A stretch of 64,000 bases of DNA from the NCBI RefSeq assembly GCF_000744225.1, contig NZ_JQLN01000005.1, positions 1,566,001 through 1,630,000 of the forward strand, in the 5' to 3' direction. The position numbers and the translations under genes are program-made. The DNA comes from Kitasatospora mediocidica KCTC 9733. Its GTDB lineage: Bacteria; Actinomycetota; Actinomycetes; Streptomycetales; Streptomycetaceae. The notes below the pieces were generated by a model, which was given only the letters and a program-made list of their open reading frames with translations, was not told where the DNA came from and did no database searches. This document shows, piece after piece, positions 14,690 to 23,150 of this stretch. Every line of letters begins with the position of its first letter. Within the stretch, counting starts at the first letter, position 1.

Positions 14690-15274
14690 TCACGGAGTCT
14701 TGACGATCTTCCGCGGCAGGTGGCCCTCGGTGTCGAGCAGGCGCAGGATCTCGGCGGAGTCGACGACCGTGGCGCAGTAGCCCTCCAGCCAGTCCAGGGC
14801 ACGGACCTTGTCGGCCTCCTGGGCGGAGACGACGCAGTCGCTGGGGATGTAGATGTTGTAGCCGCGGAAGAAGGCGTCGGCGGCGGTGGTCTGCACGCAG
14901 ATCTGTCCCTGCATGCCGGTCACCAGGACGGTGTCCACGCCGAGCGCCTGGAGGCGCTCGTGCAGGTCGGTCTCGTAGAAGCCGCTGTCCTTGTTCTTCT
15001 CGATGAGGATGTCCGACTCGTCGAGGAAGACCGGCATGATCTCGGCGCCCTGGGTGCCCTTCTGCGACGGCAGCCGGCCCTCGTAGCGCTCGGCGTTCGG
15101 GTCGTCGGGCAGGTTGATGAGCTGCAGGTGGATGATGTGGTGCCCACGCTTGCGCATCTCGTTCAGGAAGCCCGAGAAGGCCGGCGTGGCCTCGGTGACG
15201 GCGTCGATGCGCTCCTGGTTCTTGTGCACCAGGTCGTACTGCAGGTCGTTGGTGAGAACGGCGACCTTGGCCAT
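14690..15274 (-). CDS. Isochorismatase-fold cysteine hydrolase
   Basis: The 194-aa product starts at ATG 15274 with GGAG 8 nt upstream. It has the catalytic triad of the family: Asp10 in TNDLQYD, a lysine in IEKNKDSGF (Lys93 or Lys95) and Cys126 in GQICVQTTAADAF. Relatives hydrolyse amides such as nicotinamide, N-carbamoylsarcosine or ureidoacrylate, or vinyl ethers such as isochorismate. The position directly upstream of hypE and hypF makes a carbamoyl, ureido or nitrile-derived amide substrate attractive. That is inference from context only. Confidence 0.8.
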   Translation of the reverse strand: MAKVAVLTNDLQYDLVHKNQERIDAVTEATPAFSGFLNEMRKRGHHIIHLQLINLPDDPNAERYEGRLPSQKGTQGAEIMPVFLDESDILIEKNKDSGFYETDLHERLQALGVDTVLVTGMQGQICVQTTAADAFFRGYNIYIPSDCVVSAQEADKVRALDWLEGYCATVVDSAEILRLLDTEGHLPRKIVKTP

Positions 15275-15393
15275 TTCGGATCTCCTCGGTACGAGAGTCT
15301 TGCCGGCCGCGGCGTTATTGCCGCGAGCAGCGCTTACGGAATGAATAGTGTTCGCCGGTGGGGCTCGGAAGAAGTCGGGGAAACCCCCGACAG

Positions 15394-16818
15394 TCACGAC
15401 CCTGCGGCGGGATCGGGGATGCCGAAGACGCGGTTTTCCGGGTGTGCGGCCATTTCGGCCAACAGCTCGTGGTAATCCCGCATCAGCTCCTCGATCCGGC
15501 GCGCGGTGAACTGCTCGGTGCGGTAGAGCACGATGCAGTGCGCCCGCCGCGCGTCGTAGCGCAGCCGGACGCTCAGCGGGCGCAGCACGTGCCGGCGTTC
15601 GGGGACGACGGCCTCCAGCCGCAGGCCGCCGAGCGCCGGCGGTGTGTCCGTCTCGGCCTCGGCGGTGAACTGGACGTGGGAGAGCCGGGTCACCAGCTCC
15701 GGATCCGACAGGTGCGGTTCGAGCAGGTGCGGGGGCAGGTCGTGGCGGGCGAAGTCCTCGCCGGTGCGGGCCTTCACCTGCTCCAGCAGTTCGCGCAGGG
15801 TCGGGTTCGCGGTGAGGTCGGTGCGGATCACCACGTCGTTGGAGAAGTCGGCGACGAGATCGCGGACCTCGGTGGCATCCCGGTAGGAGATCGGTGCGCG
15901 GACGCAGACGTCCCGCTGGCCCGAACGGCGGGCCAGCAGCGCCTGGAAGGCCGCCAGGCCCACCGTGTAGAGGGTGGTGCCGCGTTCCCTGGCCAGGGCG
16001 GATATCCGGGTGTACAGCTCCGCCGGCATCGGCACGTCCAACCCGGCGCCCAGCGTGGACGGGGAGGCGGGCGGTTCCAGGTCGGTCGGCAGCACGGCCG
16101 GCTCCGCACCCGCCAGGCGCTCCAGCCAGTAGGCGATCAGCTCGGCGCCGCGGGGCCCCTCGAGCCGGGCCCGGTGCCAGGCCGCGAAGTCCGCGTACTG
16201 CACGGGGAGCGGGGGGAGCGGGTCCGGGTCGCCGGCGGCGGCAGCCGTGTAGCAGGCGGCCAGATCGCGCACGGCGACCTCGATGGTGCGCGCGTCGCCG
16301 ATGATGTGATGAATCATCATGAACGCGATGTGGTCGTCATCGGCCAGCCGGACCAGGGTCAGCCGGGCCAGCGGTCCCCGCGCGAGGTCGAAGGGGCGTT
16401 CCCCCTCGGCCCAGACGAACGCGCCGAACTGCGCGAGCTCCAGCTCGACCACCTCGACGGGCAGCCGCAGCTGCGCCGCGACCACCTGGGTGAGCTGCCC
16501 GGACTCGATCCGCAGCGCACTGCGCAGGGTCTCGTGCCGGGCCACCACCGCGTCCCAGGCGTCCTGCAGCAGCGCCACGTCGAGCGCGCCGTGGATCCGC
16601 ACCCCGGCCAGGATCACGGGGGCCGGGCCGGGGTCCCCCGCCAGGGAGTTCCACATGCCCTCCTGCGACACCGCGGCCCTGAACCGCAGCTCCCCGGCCC
16701 GGCGGGGCAGCACCCTGATGCCCTCGGCCTTGCCGGCGCCCCTGCGGCGGCGCAGCAGCGCCTCCTCCAGGCGGGCGCGCGCCGCCAGATCCGTCCTGTC
16801 CAGCTGTGTTCCCGTCAT
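15394..16818 (-). CDS. Stand-alone NRPS condensation domain
   Basis: The 474-aa protein is a single C domain. Its active-site motif is HHIIGDA (His170, His171, Asp175), with Ala in place of the usual final Gly. Other C-domain landmarks are YWLERLAGAEP and FSNDVVIRTDL. The ribosome site is poor, since GGAG almost touches the ATG, so the start is uncertain. The gene follows the A-T protein whose own C domain is degenerate, so this protein may supply condensation in trans. It could instead release the chain by attacking with a free amine, as some terminal C domains do. No carrier domain is attached. Confidence 0.85.
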   Translation of the reverse strand: MTGTQLDRTDLAARARLEEALLRRRRGAGKAEGIRVLPRRAGELRFRAAVSQEGMWNSLAGDPGPAPVILAGVRIHGALDVALLQDAWDAVVARHETLRSALRIESGQLTQVVAAQLRLPVEVVELELAQFGAFVWAEGERPFDLARGPLARLTLVRLADDDHIAFMMIHHIIGDARTIEVAVRDLAACYTAAAAGDPDPLPPLPVQYADFAAWHRARLEGPRGAELIAYWLERLAGAEPAVLPTDLEPPASPSTLGAGLDVPMPAELYTRISALARERGTTLYTVGLAAFQALLARRSGQRDVCVRAPISYRDATEVRDLVADFSNDVVIRTDLTANPTLRELLEQVKARTGEDFARHDLPPHLLEPHLSDPELVTRLSHVQFTAEAETDTPPALGGLRLEAVVPERRHVLRPLSVRLRYDARRAHCIVLYRTEQFTARRIEELMRDYHELLAEMAAHPENRVFGIPDPAAGS

Positions 16819-16890
16819 ACTCCGATGGGATCAAGTCGCCCACCGGTCAGGGCAGTCAGGAGTATCCCCGACCACCCGGACCGGCGGGCG

Positions 16891-19572
16891 TCAGGCCGCC
16901 CTGGTGGCGGCCCCGGCGAGGGCCGCCGGGGTCAGCAGGCGGTAGACGTCGCGGACGGTCACGACTACCGCGCGCTCGCGCAGGAGACGCACGATCCGCA
17001 GCGCCAGCAGGGAGTTGCCGCCCAGGCTGAAGAAGTCGTCCTCGGGCTCCACCCCGGGGTGGAAGAGCTCACGCCAGACGGCGAGCACCTCGCCGAGGAC
17101 CCCGGTGGCCGCGTCCACGGTCACCGCAGAAGCCTGCGCGGGTGCGGTCATGGGCGCGGGCAGCCGGGACTTGTCCAGCTTGCCGTTGACGGTCAGCGGC
17201 AGTTGGTCCACCCGGGTCACCGTCCCGGGCATCATGTACTCGGGCAGGATCCCCGCCACGTACCGCCGGACCTCCGCCGGCTCCGCGCCGTCGAGCACCA
17301 GGTACGCGTCCAGCCGGACGTTGGCGTCCTGGTCGCGGCCCACCACGACGGCCGCCGCGACGACCGCCGGATGACCGAGCAGGACGTTCCTGACCTCGCC
17401 GAGTTCGATCCGGTAGCCGCGGATCTTGACCTGGTCGTCCAGCCGGCCCAGATGCTCCAGCCCGCCGTCCGGCAGCAGGACACCCAGGTCACCGCTGAGG
17501 TAGAGCCGTCCGTCACCGTCCGGGTCCGCGACGAACCGACGGTCGGTCAGCTCGGGCTGACCGAGGTAGTGCAGGGCGAGTCCGTCCCCGGCCACCGCGA
17601 TCTCGCCGGGTGCCCCGGGCGCCAGCAGGCGGCCGCGGCTGTCCAGGACTCTGAGCGCCCAGCCGGGGATCGCCCGGCCCACCGACCGGGAACCGGCCAG
17701 CGCCTCTGCCCTGGTGACGGTCTGTGCGGTGGTGTGCACGGTGGTCTCGGTGATGCCGAACATGTTGACCACCCGGCACTCGGACTCCGGGTGGGCGTCG
17801 AACCAGTCGGTGAGACTGCGGGTGTCCAGCGGTTCCCCGGCGAACACCACCAGCCGCAGGGCCAGCGGGGTGCGCCCCGCCCGCTCCAGCTCGAAGAGTC
17901 CGGCGAACGCGGAGGGCGTCTGGGTGAGGACGGTCACCCGCTCGCGCAGCAGCAGCGCGCGGAAGTCCTCGGGGGAGCGGCATGTCCAGTACGGGACGAC
18001 GACCACCCGGCCGCCGGTGAGCAGACAGCCCCAGATCTCCCAGACCGAGACGTCGAAGGCCGCCGAGTGGAACCAGGGCCAGACGTCGGACGGGCCCAGG
18101 CCGAAGTCGTCCTCGGTGGCCGCCAGCAGGCTCGGCACATTGCTGTGCGGGATGACGACGCCCTTGGGCCGCCCGGTCGAACCGGAGGTGTAGATCACGT
18201 AGGCGGGATCCGCCGCCCCGACCCCGGTGGCCGGTGGCGTGGCGTCCTGGAGCTCCGCCAGCTCGGACAGCCGGGCGAGCGGCACCGCCACGCCCGGGTC
18301 GAAGGGCGAGGGCTCCTGCGAGTCGACCAGCACGATGCCGAGAGCGGCGTCCTGCGCGGTGTAGGCCAGGCGCTCCGCCGGGTAGGTCGGGTCGAGCGGT
18401 ACGTAGGCGGCACCGGCGGTCATCACCGCCAGCAGCACGACGATCAGCTCGGAGGTGCGCTCCAGGCAGACGCCGACCCGGTCCCGGGGTGCCACCCCCA
18501 GGGCCCGCAGCGCGTTGGCCATCCGGCCGGCGCGCTCGGCGAGTTGGCCGTACGAGAGCGTGCTGTCGCCGTCGACCACCGCGATCGCGTCCGGGGTCGC
18601 CTTTGCCCGGGCCAGCACCTGCTCGTGCAGGGCGCCCGTGCGCTGGACGGCGGTGCGCGGGGTGCGGCCGAGCTCCACGATCCGGCGGCGCTCGGCCGCG
18701 CCGTGCACGTCGACCTCGGACAACGGCCGCTCCTGCGCCGACGTCGTCAACTCGGCTGCGACCTGGGCCAGCTGGCTTGCCAGGGTCCGGGCCGACGAGC
18801 CGGAGAACTCCCCGGGCCGGTGCCAGCAGGTGAGGACGGGACGGCCGGCGGCGTCGGGTGCGGCGTGCACGGTCACGGCGTGGCGCCGGTCCAGCGGCGG
18901 CCGGTAGTGCGTCAGTTCGGCGCGAGCGGGGTGCCGGTCGACGAGCAGCAGGACCCGGGTGCCCGGACCGTCGGGGAGTTCGGGCGTGACCGGGGTGGCG
19001 GCCAGGGCTCGGTAGGCGGCCACCGGCCGGTCCTCGTCCTGCTCCGCCGGCAGCGGTACGGTCCGCCCGTCGGCCAGCTCCAGCACCGGGGCACGCGAGA
19101 CGAAGGTCCGGGCCAGCACGACCCCGAGGGTCGCTGCCAGCAGGTCTTCCCACGCGCCGGTCCGCAGGTCGGGCAGCGGGACGGGCAGCACGTCCACCGT
19201 GCTGTCGCCCGGCGGGGGAACGCGCCGGCCGGCCGCGGTGGCGTCCGGGTGCGCCGCGCCCAGCACGGCGTCGGCCAGCCGGTCCATCGCGGGGCGGTCG
19301 ATCCGTGCGGGGTCCGCCGAGACGACGAGATCGCGGGCGCCGTCGCCGTACTCCAGCAGGACCAGCCGGGAGGGCGCGGCACCCAGGGGGGCGCAGAGCT
19401 CGTCGGCCAGGCGTCGGGTGGCGCACCCGCCGTCCGCGGGCCCGGCCACCGTCTCGGTCCAGAGCCCGGCGGTGGTGGGTACCGCGCCCCGCAGGGTGTC
19501 CGGCAGCCGGTACACAGCGGCATGGTGGGACGGACCGCGAACGCCGCCGTTCCCGAGGCTTTCCGATGACAC
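16891..19572 (-). CDS. NRPS with degenerate C domain, A and T
   Basis: The start is GTG 19572 with AGGAG 6 nt upstream; the product is 893 aa. The first 320 residues resemble a worn condensation domain that lacks any HHxxxDG motif. They are followed by a full adenylation domain (IYTSGSTGRPKG core, VNMFGITETT, YLSGDLG) and a thiolation domain (FFSLGGNSL, Ser854). The pocket read by eye is D-V-W-T-V-A-M-V-H. The last three positions resemble threonine-type codes and the first ones aromatic types, so I make no substrate call. The stand-alone C domain encoded just downstream is the likely partner. The gene is in the middle of the 12-gene operon. Confidence 0.88.
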   Translation of the reverse strand: MSSESLGNGGVRGPSHHAAVYRLPDTLRGAVPTTAGLWTETVAGPADGGCATRRLADELCAPLGAAPSRLVLLEYGDGARDLVVSADPARIDRPAMDRLADAVLGAAHPDATAAGRRVPPPGDSTVDVLPVPLPDLRTGAWEDLLAATLGVVLARTFVSRAPVLELADGRTVPLPAEQDEDRPVAAYRALAATPVTPELPDGPGTRVLLLVDRHPARAELTHYRPPLDRRHAVTVHAAPDAAGRPVLTCWHRPGEFSGSSARTLASQLAQVAAELTTSAQERPLSEVDVHGAAERRRIVELGRTPRTAVQRTGALHEQVLARAKATPDAIAVVDGDSTLSYGQLAERAGRMANALRALGVAPRDRVGVCLERTSELIVVLLAVMTAGAAYVPLDPTYPAERLAYTAQDAALGIVLVDSQEPSPFDPGVAVPLARLSELAELQDATPPATGVGAADPAYVIYTSGSTGRPKGVVIPHSNVPSLLAATEDDFGLGPSDVWPWFHSAAFDVSVWEIWGCLLTGGRVVVVPYWTCRSPEDFRALLLRERVTVLTQTPSAFAGLFELERAGRTPLALRLVVFAGEPLDTRSLTDWFDAHPESECRVVNMFGITETTVHTTAQTVTRAEALAGSRSVGRAIPGWALRVLDSRGRLLAPGAPGEIAVAGDGLALHYLGQPELTDRRFVADPDGDGRLYLSGDLGVLLPDGGLEHLGRLDDQVKIRGYRIELGEVRNVLLGHPAVVAAAVVVGRDQDANVRLDAYLVLDGAEPAEVRRYVAGILPEYMMPGTVTRVDQLPLTVNGKLDKSRLPAPMTAPAQASAVTVDAATGVLGEVLAVWRELFHPGVEPEDDFFSLGGNSLLALRIVRLLRERAVVVTVRDVYRLLTPAALAGAATRAA

Positions 19573-19620
19573 GTCAATCTCCTGAAGAGCAGCGAAGGGG
19601 AGGGGTCTGGAAGGAGCCGG

Positions 19621-20454
19621 TCACCGGACGCCGTAACCGCCGTCGACCGTGACGACGCTCCCGGTGGCGGACCGCGACTCGTCCGTCGCGAGCCACACCA
19701 CGGCTCCCGCCACGTCCTCGGCCTCCACCAGCCGGTTCGTGGGCTGCTGGGTGACGAACGCCTCCTCGTGCTCGGCCGGATCGAGGCCGATGCTGCGGCC
19801 GATCTCCGCCAGCATCCGGCCCTCGCCGGGCTCGCTGTCCCGGACGGAGCCCGGGCAGACGGCGTTGACCCGGACGCCGTAGGGCGCGTAGTCCAGCGCC
19901 GCGCCGCGGGTCAGACCGATCAGCCCGTGCTTGGCCGCGACGTACCCGGCGAAGTTGCGGTAGCCGACCAGGCCGCCGGTGGAGGCGATGTTGACGATGG
20001 AACCGGCCCGCCGGCCGACCATGTGGGGGCCGATCGCCTTGATCATCCGCCAGGCGCCGGTGAGGTTGGTGTCGAGCATCACGGCCCACTCGCCGTCCGT
20101 GACCTCGTGCACGATGCGGCCCGAAGGCGCCGCGATCCCCGCGTTGTTGACCAGGACGTCCACCCGGCCGAAGCGGGCCAGCGCTTCGGCGGCCACCCGG
20201 CCCGTGTCGGCGTCCGAGCGGACGTCCGCACGGACGGTCAGTGCCGCCGCACCCAGCTCCCGGCACAGCCGCGCGGTGTGCTCCAGCTGGCTGACCGAGG
20301 CCATCGGGTAGGGCACTTCGGGTATCTCGGCGGCGATGTCGACCAGCACCACGGCGGCCTGCTGCGCGGCCAGTGCGAGGGCAATGGCCCGCCCGACTCC
20401 GCGGCCCGCGCCGGTGACGACCGCCACCCGGCCGGCCAGCCGGTCGCCGGTCAC
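19621..20454 (-). CDS. Mycofactocin-type SDR oxidoreductase
   Basis: The 277-aa protein has the SDR glycine motif TGAGRGVG (14-21), NNAG (103-106), Ser158, and the YVAAK pair Tyr171/Lys175. Between the second beta strand and the next helix there is an extra segment of about 20 residues (around DIAAEIPEVPYPMASVSQL). That insertion is typical of mycofactocin-coupled SDRs, which keep their nicotinamide cofactor bound. The start overlaps the thioesterase stop by 4 bp. It may oxidise an alcohol on the peptide or on a building block; the substrate is unknown. No mycofactocin biosynthesis genes are in the window. Confidence 0.82.
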   Translation of the reverse strand: MTGDRLAGRVAVVTGAGRGVGRAIALALAAQQAAVVLVDIAAEIPEVPYPMASVSQLEHTARLCRELGAAALTVRADVRSDADTGRVAAEALARFGRVDVLVNNAGIAAPSGRIVHEVTDGEWAVMLDTNLTGAWRMIKAIGPHMVGRRAGSIVNIASTGGLVGYRNFAGYVAAKHGLIGLTRGAALDYAPYGVRVNAVCPGSVRDSEPGEGRMLAEIGRSIGLDPAEHEEAFVTQQPTNRLVEAEDVAGAVVWLATDESRSATGSVVTVDGGYGVR

Positions 20455-21173
20455 GCCAGCGCTCCGAGGGCCCGGGCCGGGTCCACCGCGCGGCTGATCA
20501 GGTCCAGCAGCGCTGCGGGGGAGTCCACCAGATACATGTGGCCGCCGTCGATCTCGGCCGACTCGAAGGACCCGGTGGTCAGCTCCCGCCAGGCGGCGAG
20601 TTCGGCCGCCGACACCAGATCGTCGTCCCGGCCGCGCACGGCGAGGACGGGGACGTCCAGTGGCGTGCCTTCGTCATGCCGGTAGTTCTCGTGCATGGCC
20701 ACATCGGTGCGCAGCGTCGGGAGCAGCAGGTCCCGCAACTCCGGTTCGTCCAGGGCGGGGTGGCGGTATCCGGCGATCCGGGCCACCCCTGCCACGAACT
20801 CGTCGTCGGGCAGCCCGGTGACCCGGCCGGCCCGCGGGGTGCCGGGCCGCTGCGACCCGCTCACCACCAGGGTCAGGGCGACCTCGGGAGCCAGCGCCGA
20901 CAGCGCGCGGACACTCTCGTAGGCCAGCAGCGCGCCGTAGCTGTGGCCGAACACCACCACCCGCTCGACGCCGTTGATCGCGGTCAGCAGCTCGGGCACG
21001 ATCACGTTCAGCAGGGAGTCCAGATCGGTGCACTCATCCTCGGCCAACCGCCGTTCGCGGCCCGGCAGTTGTACCGGCATGACGTGCAGATCCGAGCGGT
21101 GCCCGAGCCAGGAGTGGAAGAAGCCGGCCCCCGCCCCGGCAGGGGGGAAGCACAGCACCGCAGGATTCGACAT
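20451..21173 (-). CDS. Type II thioesterase
   Basis: The 240-aa product starts at ATG 21173 with GGAGAG upstream. It begins with the type II thioesterase pattern FPPAGAGAGFFHSW, has the GHSYG nucleophile elbow (Ser78), and ends with the acid DDDLVSAAE and the histidine GGHMYLV segments. Such enzymes hydrolyse mis-primed or stalled thioesters from NRPS carrier domains. It lies between the C-T protein and the SDR. Because no type I thioesterase domain is fused to any synthetase in this cluster, a role in product release is also possible. Confidence 0.9.
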   Translation of the reverse strand: MSNPAVLCFPPAGAGAGFFHSWLGHRSDLHVMPVQLPGRERRLAEDECTDLDSLLNVIVPELLTAINGVERVVVFGHSYGALLAYESVRALSALAPEVALTLVVSGSQRPGTPRAGRVTGLPDDEFVAGVARIAGYRHPALDEPELRDLLLPTLRTDVAMHENYRHDEGTPLDVPVLAVRGRDDDLVSAAELAAWRELTTGSFESAEIDGGHMYLVDSPAALLDLISRAVDPARALGALA

Positions 21174-21220
21174 GTCTCTCCAGAACGTTGGACTCGGGTA
21201 CGGGTGGGGCCGGGGCGGGA

Positions 21221-22888
21221 TCAGGCCGGGGACGGAGCGTCTTCGTCGAGGTCGCCCTCGGCGGCGAGCTGCTGGAGCGCCCGCCAGGCCACCTCCTCGA
21301 CGGTGAAGTTGCCGTACAGCTGGCGAACGGCGAGGTCGAGACCGAACTCGTCCCGCAGCCGGGCCGTCAGCCGGACGGCTGTCAGGGACTGGCCGCCGAG
21401 GTCGAAGAAGTTGTCGTACACGCCGACGCGTTCCAGCTCCAGGAGTTCGGCCCAGATCCGGGCCACCTCCTCCTCCAGCGGGGTCCGCGGTGCCACGTAC
21501 GGCACCGGGACCGCTGCCTGGGCGGCAGGGCCGCTCGGTGCGGCCGGCTGCTCGGTGGCGCGGGCGGCCGACGGACCGGACAGGCCCGGAACCCGCGAGA
21601 GCGGCAGCGCGGACCGCTCGGCCAGCCAGGCCCAGACCGCCAGCAGGTCGTCCGCCATACCGGCCACGGCGGCGGCGTCGAACCGGTCGGCGTCGTACTC
21701 CAGGACGCCGTGCAGCCCGTTTGCATCTGGCCGAAGGTCGAGGAGCAGCGCGGCCTTGGCGGCGCCCATGCCGACCGGAACCGGCTCGAACCGCAGGTCC
21801 GCGACCTGCCAGTGGTCGGGTCGGGTGCTCTGCAGCACCATCATCACCTGGTCGAGCGGAGCCCGCTCGCGAGATGCGCCGGGCCGGCCGGCGAGGTTCA
21901 CCGCCTGCTCGAAGGGCAGTTCCTGGTGGTCGTAGGCACCCAGGCAGGTCGCCTGGACCCGGTCGAGCACCTCCAGTGCGCCCGGGTCGCCCGACAGGTC
22001 CACGCGCAGCAGCAGGGGGTTGACGAAGTAGCCGATCAGTCCTTCGAGTTCGCTGCGGTGCCGGCCCGAGACCGGGGAGAGGACCGTGATGTCGTCCTGC
22101 CGGCAGTGCCGCGCCAGCAGCACGTCGAACCCGGCCAGCAGCGCCATGAACAGCGTCGCGTTCCGCTCCCGGGCCAGCGTCTCCAGGCCCTCCCGCAGCG
22201 CGCCGGGGACGGTGAAGCGGTACGTGGCGCCGCGCGGCGCCGTCCCGTTCGCCGTCGGGGGAGCGGCGGGCAGCGTGAGCGGGGCGGCTCCCGTCAGGCG
22301 CTCGGACCAGTACGCCTTCAGTCGCCCGAGGTACCCGGCGCGCAGCGTCTCGCGCTGCCAGACCGCGAAGTCGGCGTACTGGATCGGGAGTTCCGGCAGT
22401 TCCAGGCTCTCCCCGGCGCGCTCGGCCGCATAGTGCAGCAGCAGTTCGCGCAGCAGGATCTCCGAGGACTCGCCGTCGGTGATGATGTGGTGCATCACCA
22501 GCACGGCGATGTGGTGCTCCGCGGACAGCCGCAGCAGCCGGAGCCTGAGCAGCGGGCCGGTGGCCAGGTCGAAGGGGGACTCGATCTCCTGCTGGACCAG
22601 GTCGTCCACCTGGTCCTCGCGGACCTCGGCCACCGGGATCTCCAACGGCGCCACGGGTCCGATCACCTGGACGGGCACCCCGCGGTCGAGCCGGAACACC
22701 GTCCGCAGGGCCTCGTGGCGGTCCATGACCGCGTTCAGGGCGCTGGTCAGGGCGGGCACGTCGAGCCGGCCGCGCAGCCGTACTCCCGCGACCACGTTGT
22801 AGGCCGAGCGACCGGGGTCGATCTGGTTCTGCAGCCACAGACTCTGCTGGGCGAACGAGGTGATGACCGCCAGGGTCTCCTCAGCCAT
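21221..22888 (-). CDS. NRPS C-T didomain protein lacking an A domain
   Basis: The start is ATG 22888 with a strong AAGGAGG ten nt upstream, and the gene heads the minus-strand operon. The 555-aa protein has a condensation domain with HHIITDG (His133, His134, Asp138, Gly139) and RHEALRTVF near the N-terminus. It is followed by a Pro/Ala-rich linker and a thiolation domain (DLGGQSL, Ser501). There is no adenylation domain, so the carrier must be loaded in trans by another A domain of the cluster. This fits the split architecture of the other synthetases here. Confidence 0.9.
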   Translation of the reverse strand: MAEETLAVITSFAQQSLWLQNQIDPGRSAYNVVAGVRLRGRLDVPALTSALNAVMDRHEALRTVFRLDRGVPVQVIGPVAPLEIPVAEVREDQVDDLVQQEIESPFDLATGPLLRLRLLRLSAEHHIAVLVMHHIITDGESSEILLRELLLHYAAERAGESLELPELPIQYADFAVWQRETLRAGYLGRLKAYWSERLTGAAPLTLPAAPPTANGTAPRGATYRFTVPGALREGLETLARERNATLFMALLAGFDVLLARHCRQDDITVLSPVSGRHRSELEGLIGYFVNPLLLRVDLSGDPGALEVLDRVQATCLGAYDHQELPFEQAVNLAGRPGASRERAPLDQVMMVLQSTRPDHWQVADLRFEPVPVGMGAAKAALLLDLRPDANGLHGVLEYDADRFDAAAVAGMADDLLAVWAWLAERSALPLSRVPGLSGPSAARATEQPAAPSGPAAQAAVPVPYVAPRTPLEEEVARIWAELLELERVGVYDNFFDLGGQSLTAVRLTARLRDEFGLDLAVRQLYGNFTVEEVAWRALQQLAAEGDLDEDAPSPA

Positions 22889-23150
22889 CGGGAGCGGACC
22901 TCCTTGGTCGAGCGTGTTGGTGACGGGGGCTTGGGCGCGGTGGTCGGGGTCGTGTCAGCGCACCTGAACGGCATCCTGTGCGGTGCGCGGCGGCCGCGAC
23001 AGTCGGGAGGTCCCCTGACTCATCGCCGCTGCGGGCGCCGTGGCAGAGTCGGTGCGGTTCAGGGGATGCGTGGGGGGCCGGTCCTGCTCGGTGGCGCAGG
23101 CCCACAGCCGACCGGGCCGCGGCGCTTCCCTCCGGTTCCACGGAGGTCAC
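22889..23150. promoter_or_regulatory. Divergent promoter region of the NRPS cluster
   Basis: These 262 bp separate the start of the 12-gene minus-strand operon from the plus-strand GNAT gene. They must hold the promoter of the minus operon. TCCCCTGA at 23011-23018 and TCAGGGGA at 23059-23066 form a spaced inverted repeat. I see no convincing -35/-10 pair by eye. Confidence 0.4.

Noticed and set aside
15358..19569. A plus-strand open frame of about 1,400 codons
   Set aside because: It is a shadow of the C domain and A-T NRPS genes on the opposite strand, low in complexity and rich in Arg, Gly and Pro.
23011..23066. TCCCCTGA/TCAGGGGA spaced inverted repeat in the NRPS divergent promoter
   Set aside because: An 8-bp match over this distance is not rare in GC-rich DNA, so I mention it only in the region entry and not as a separate operator.
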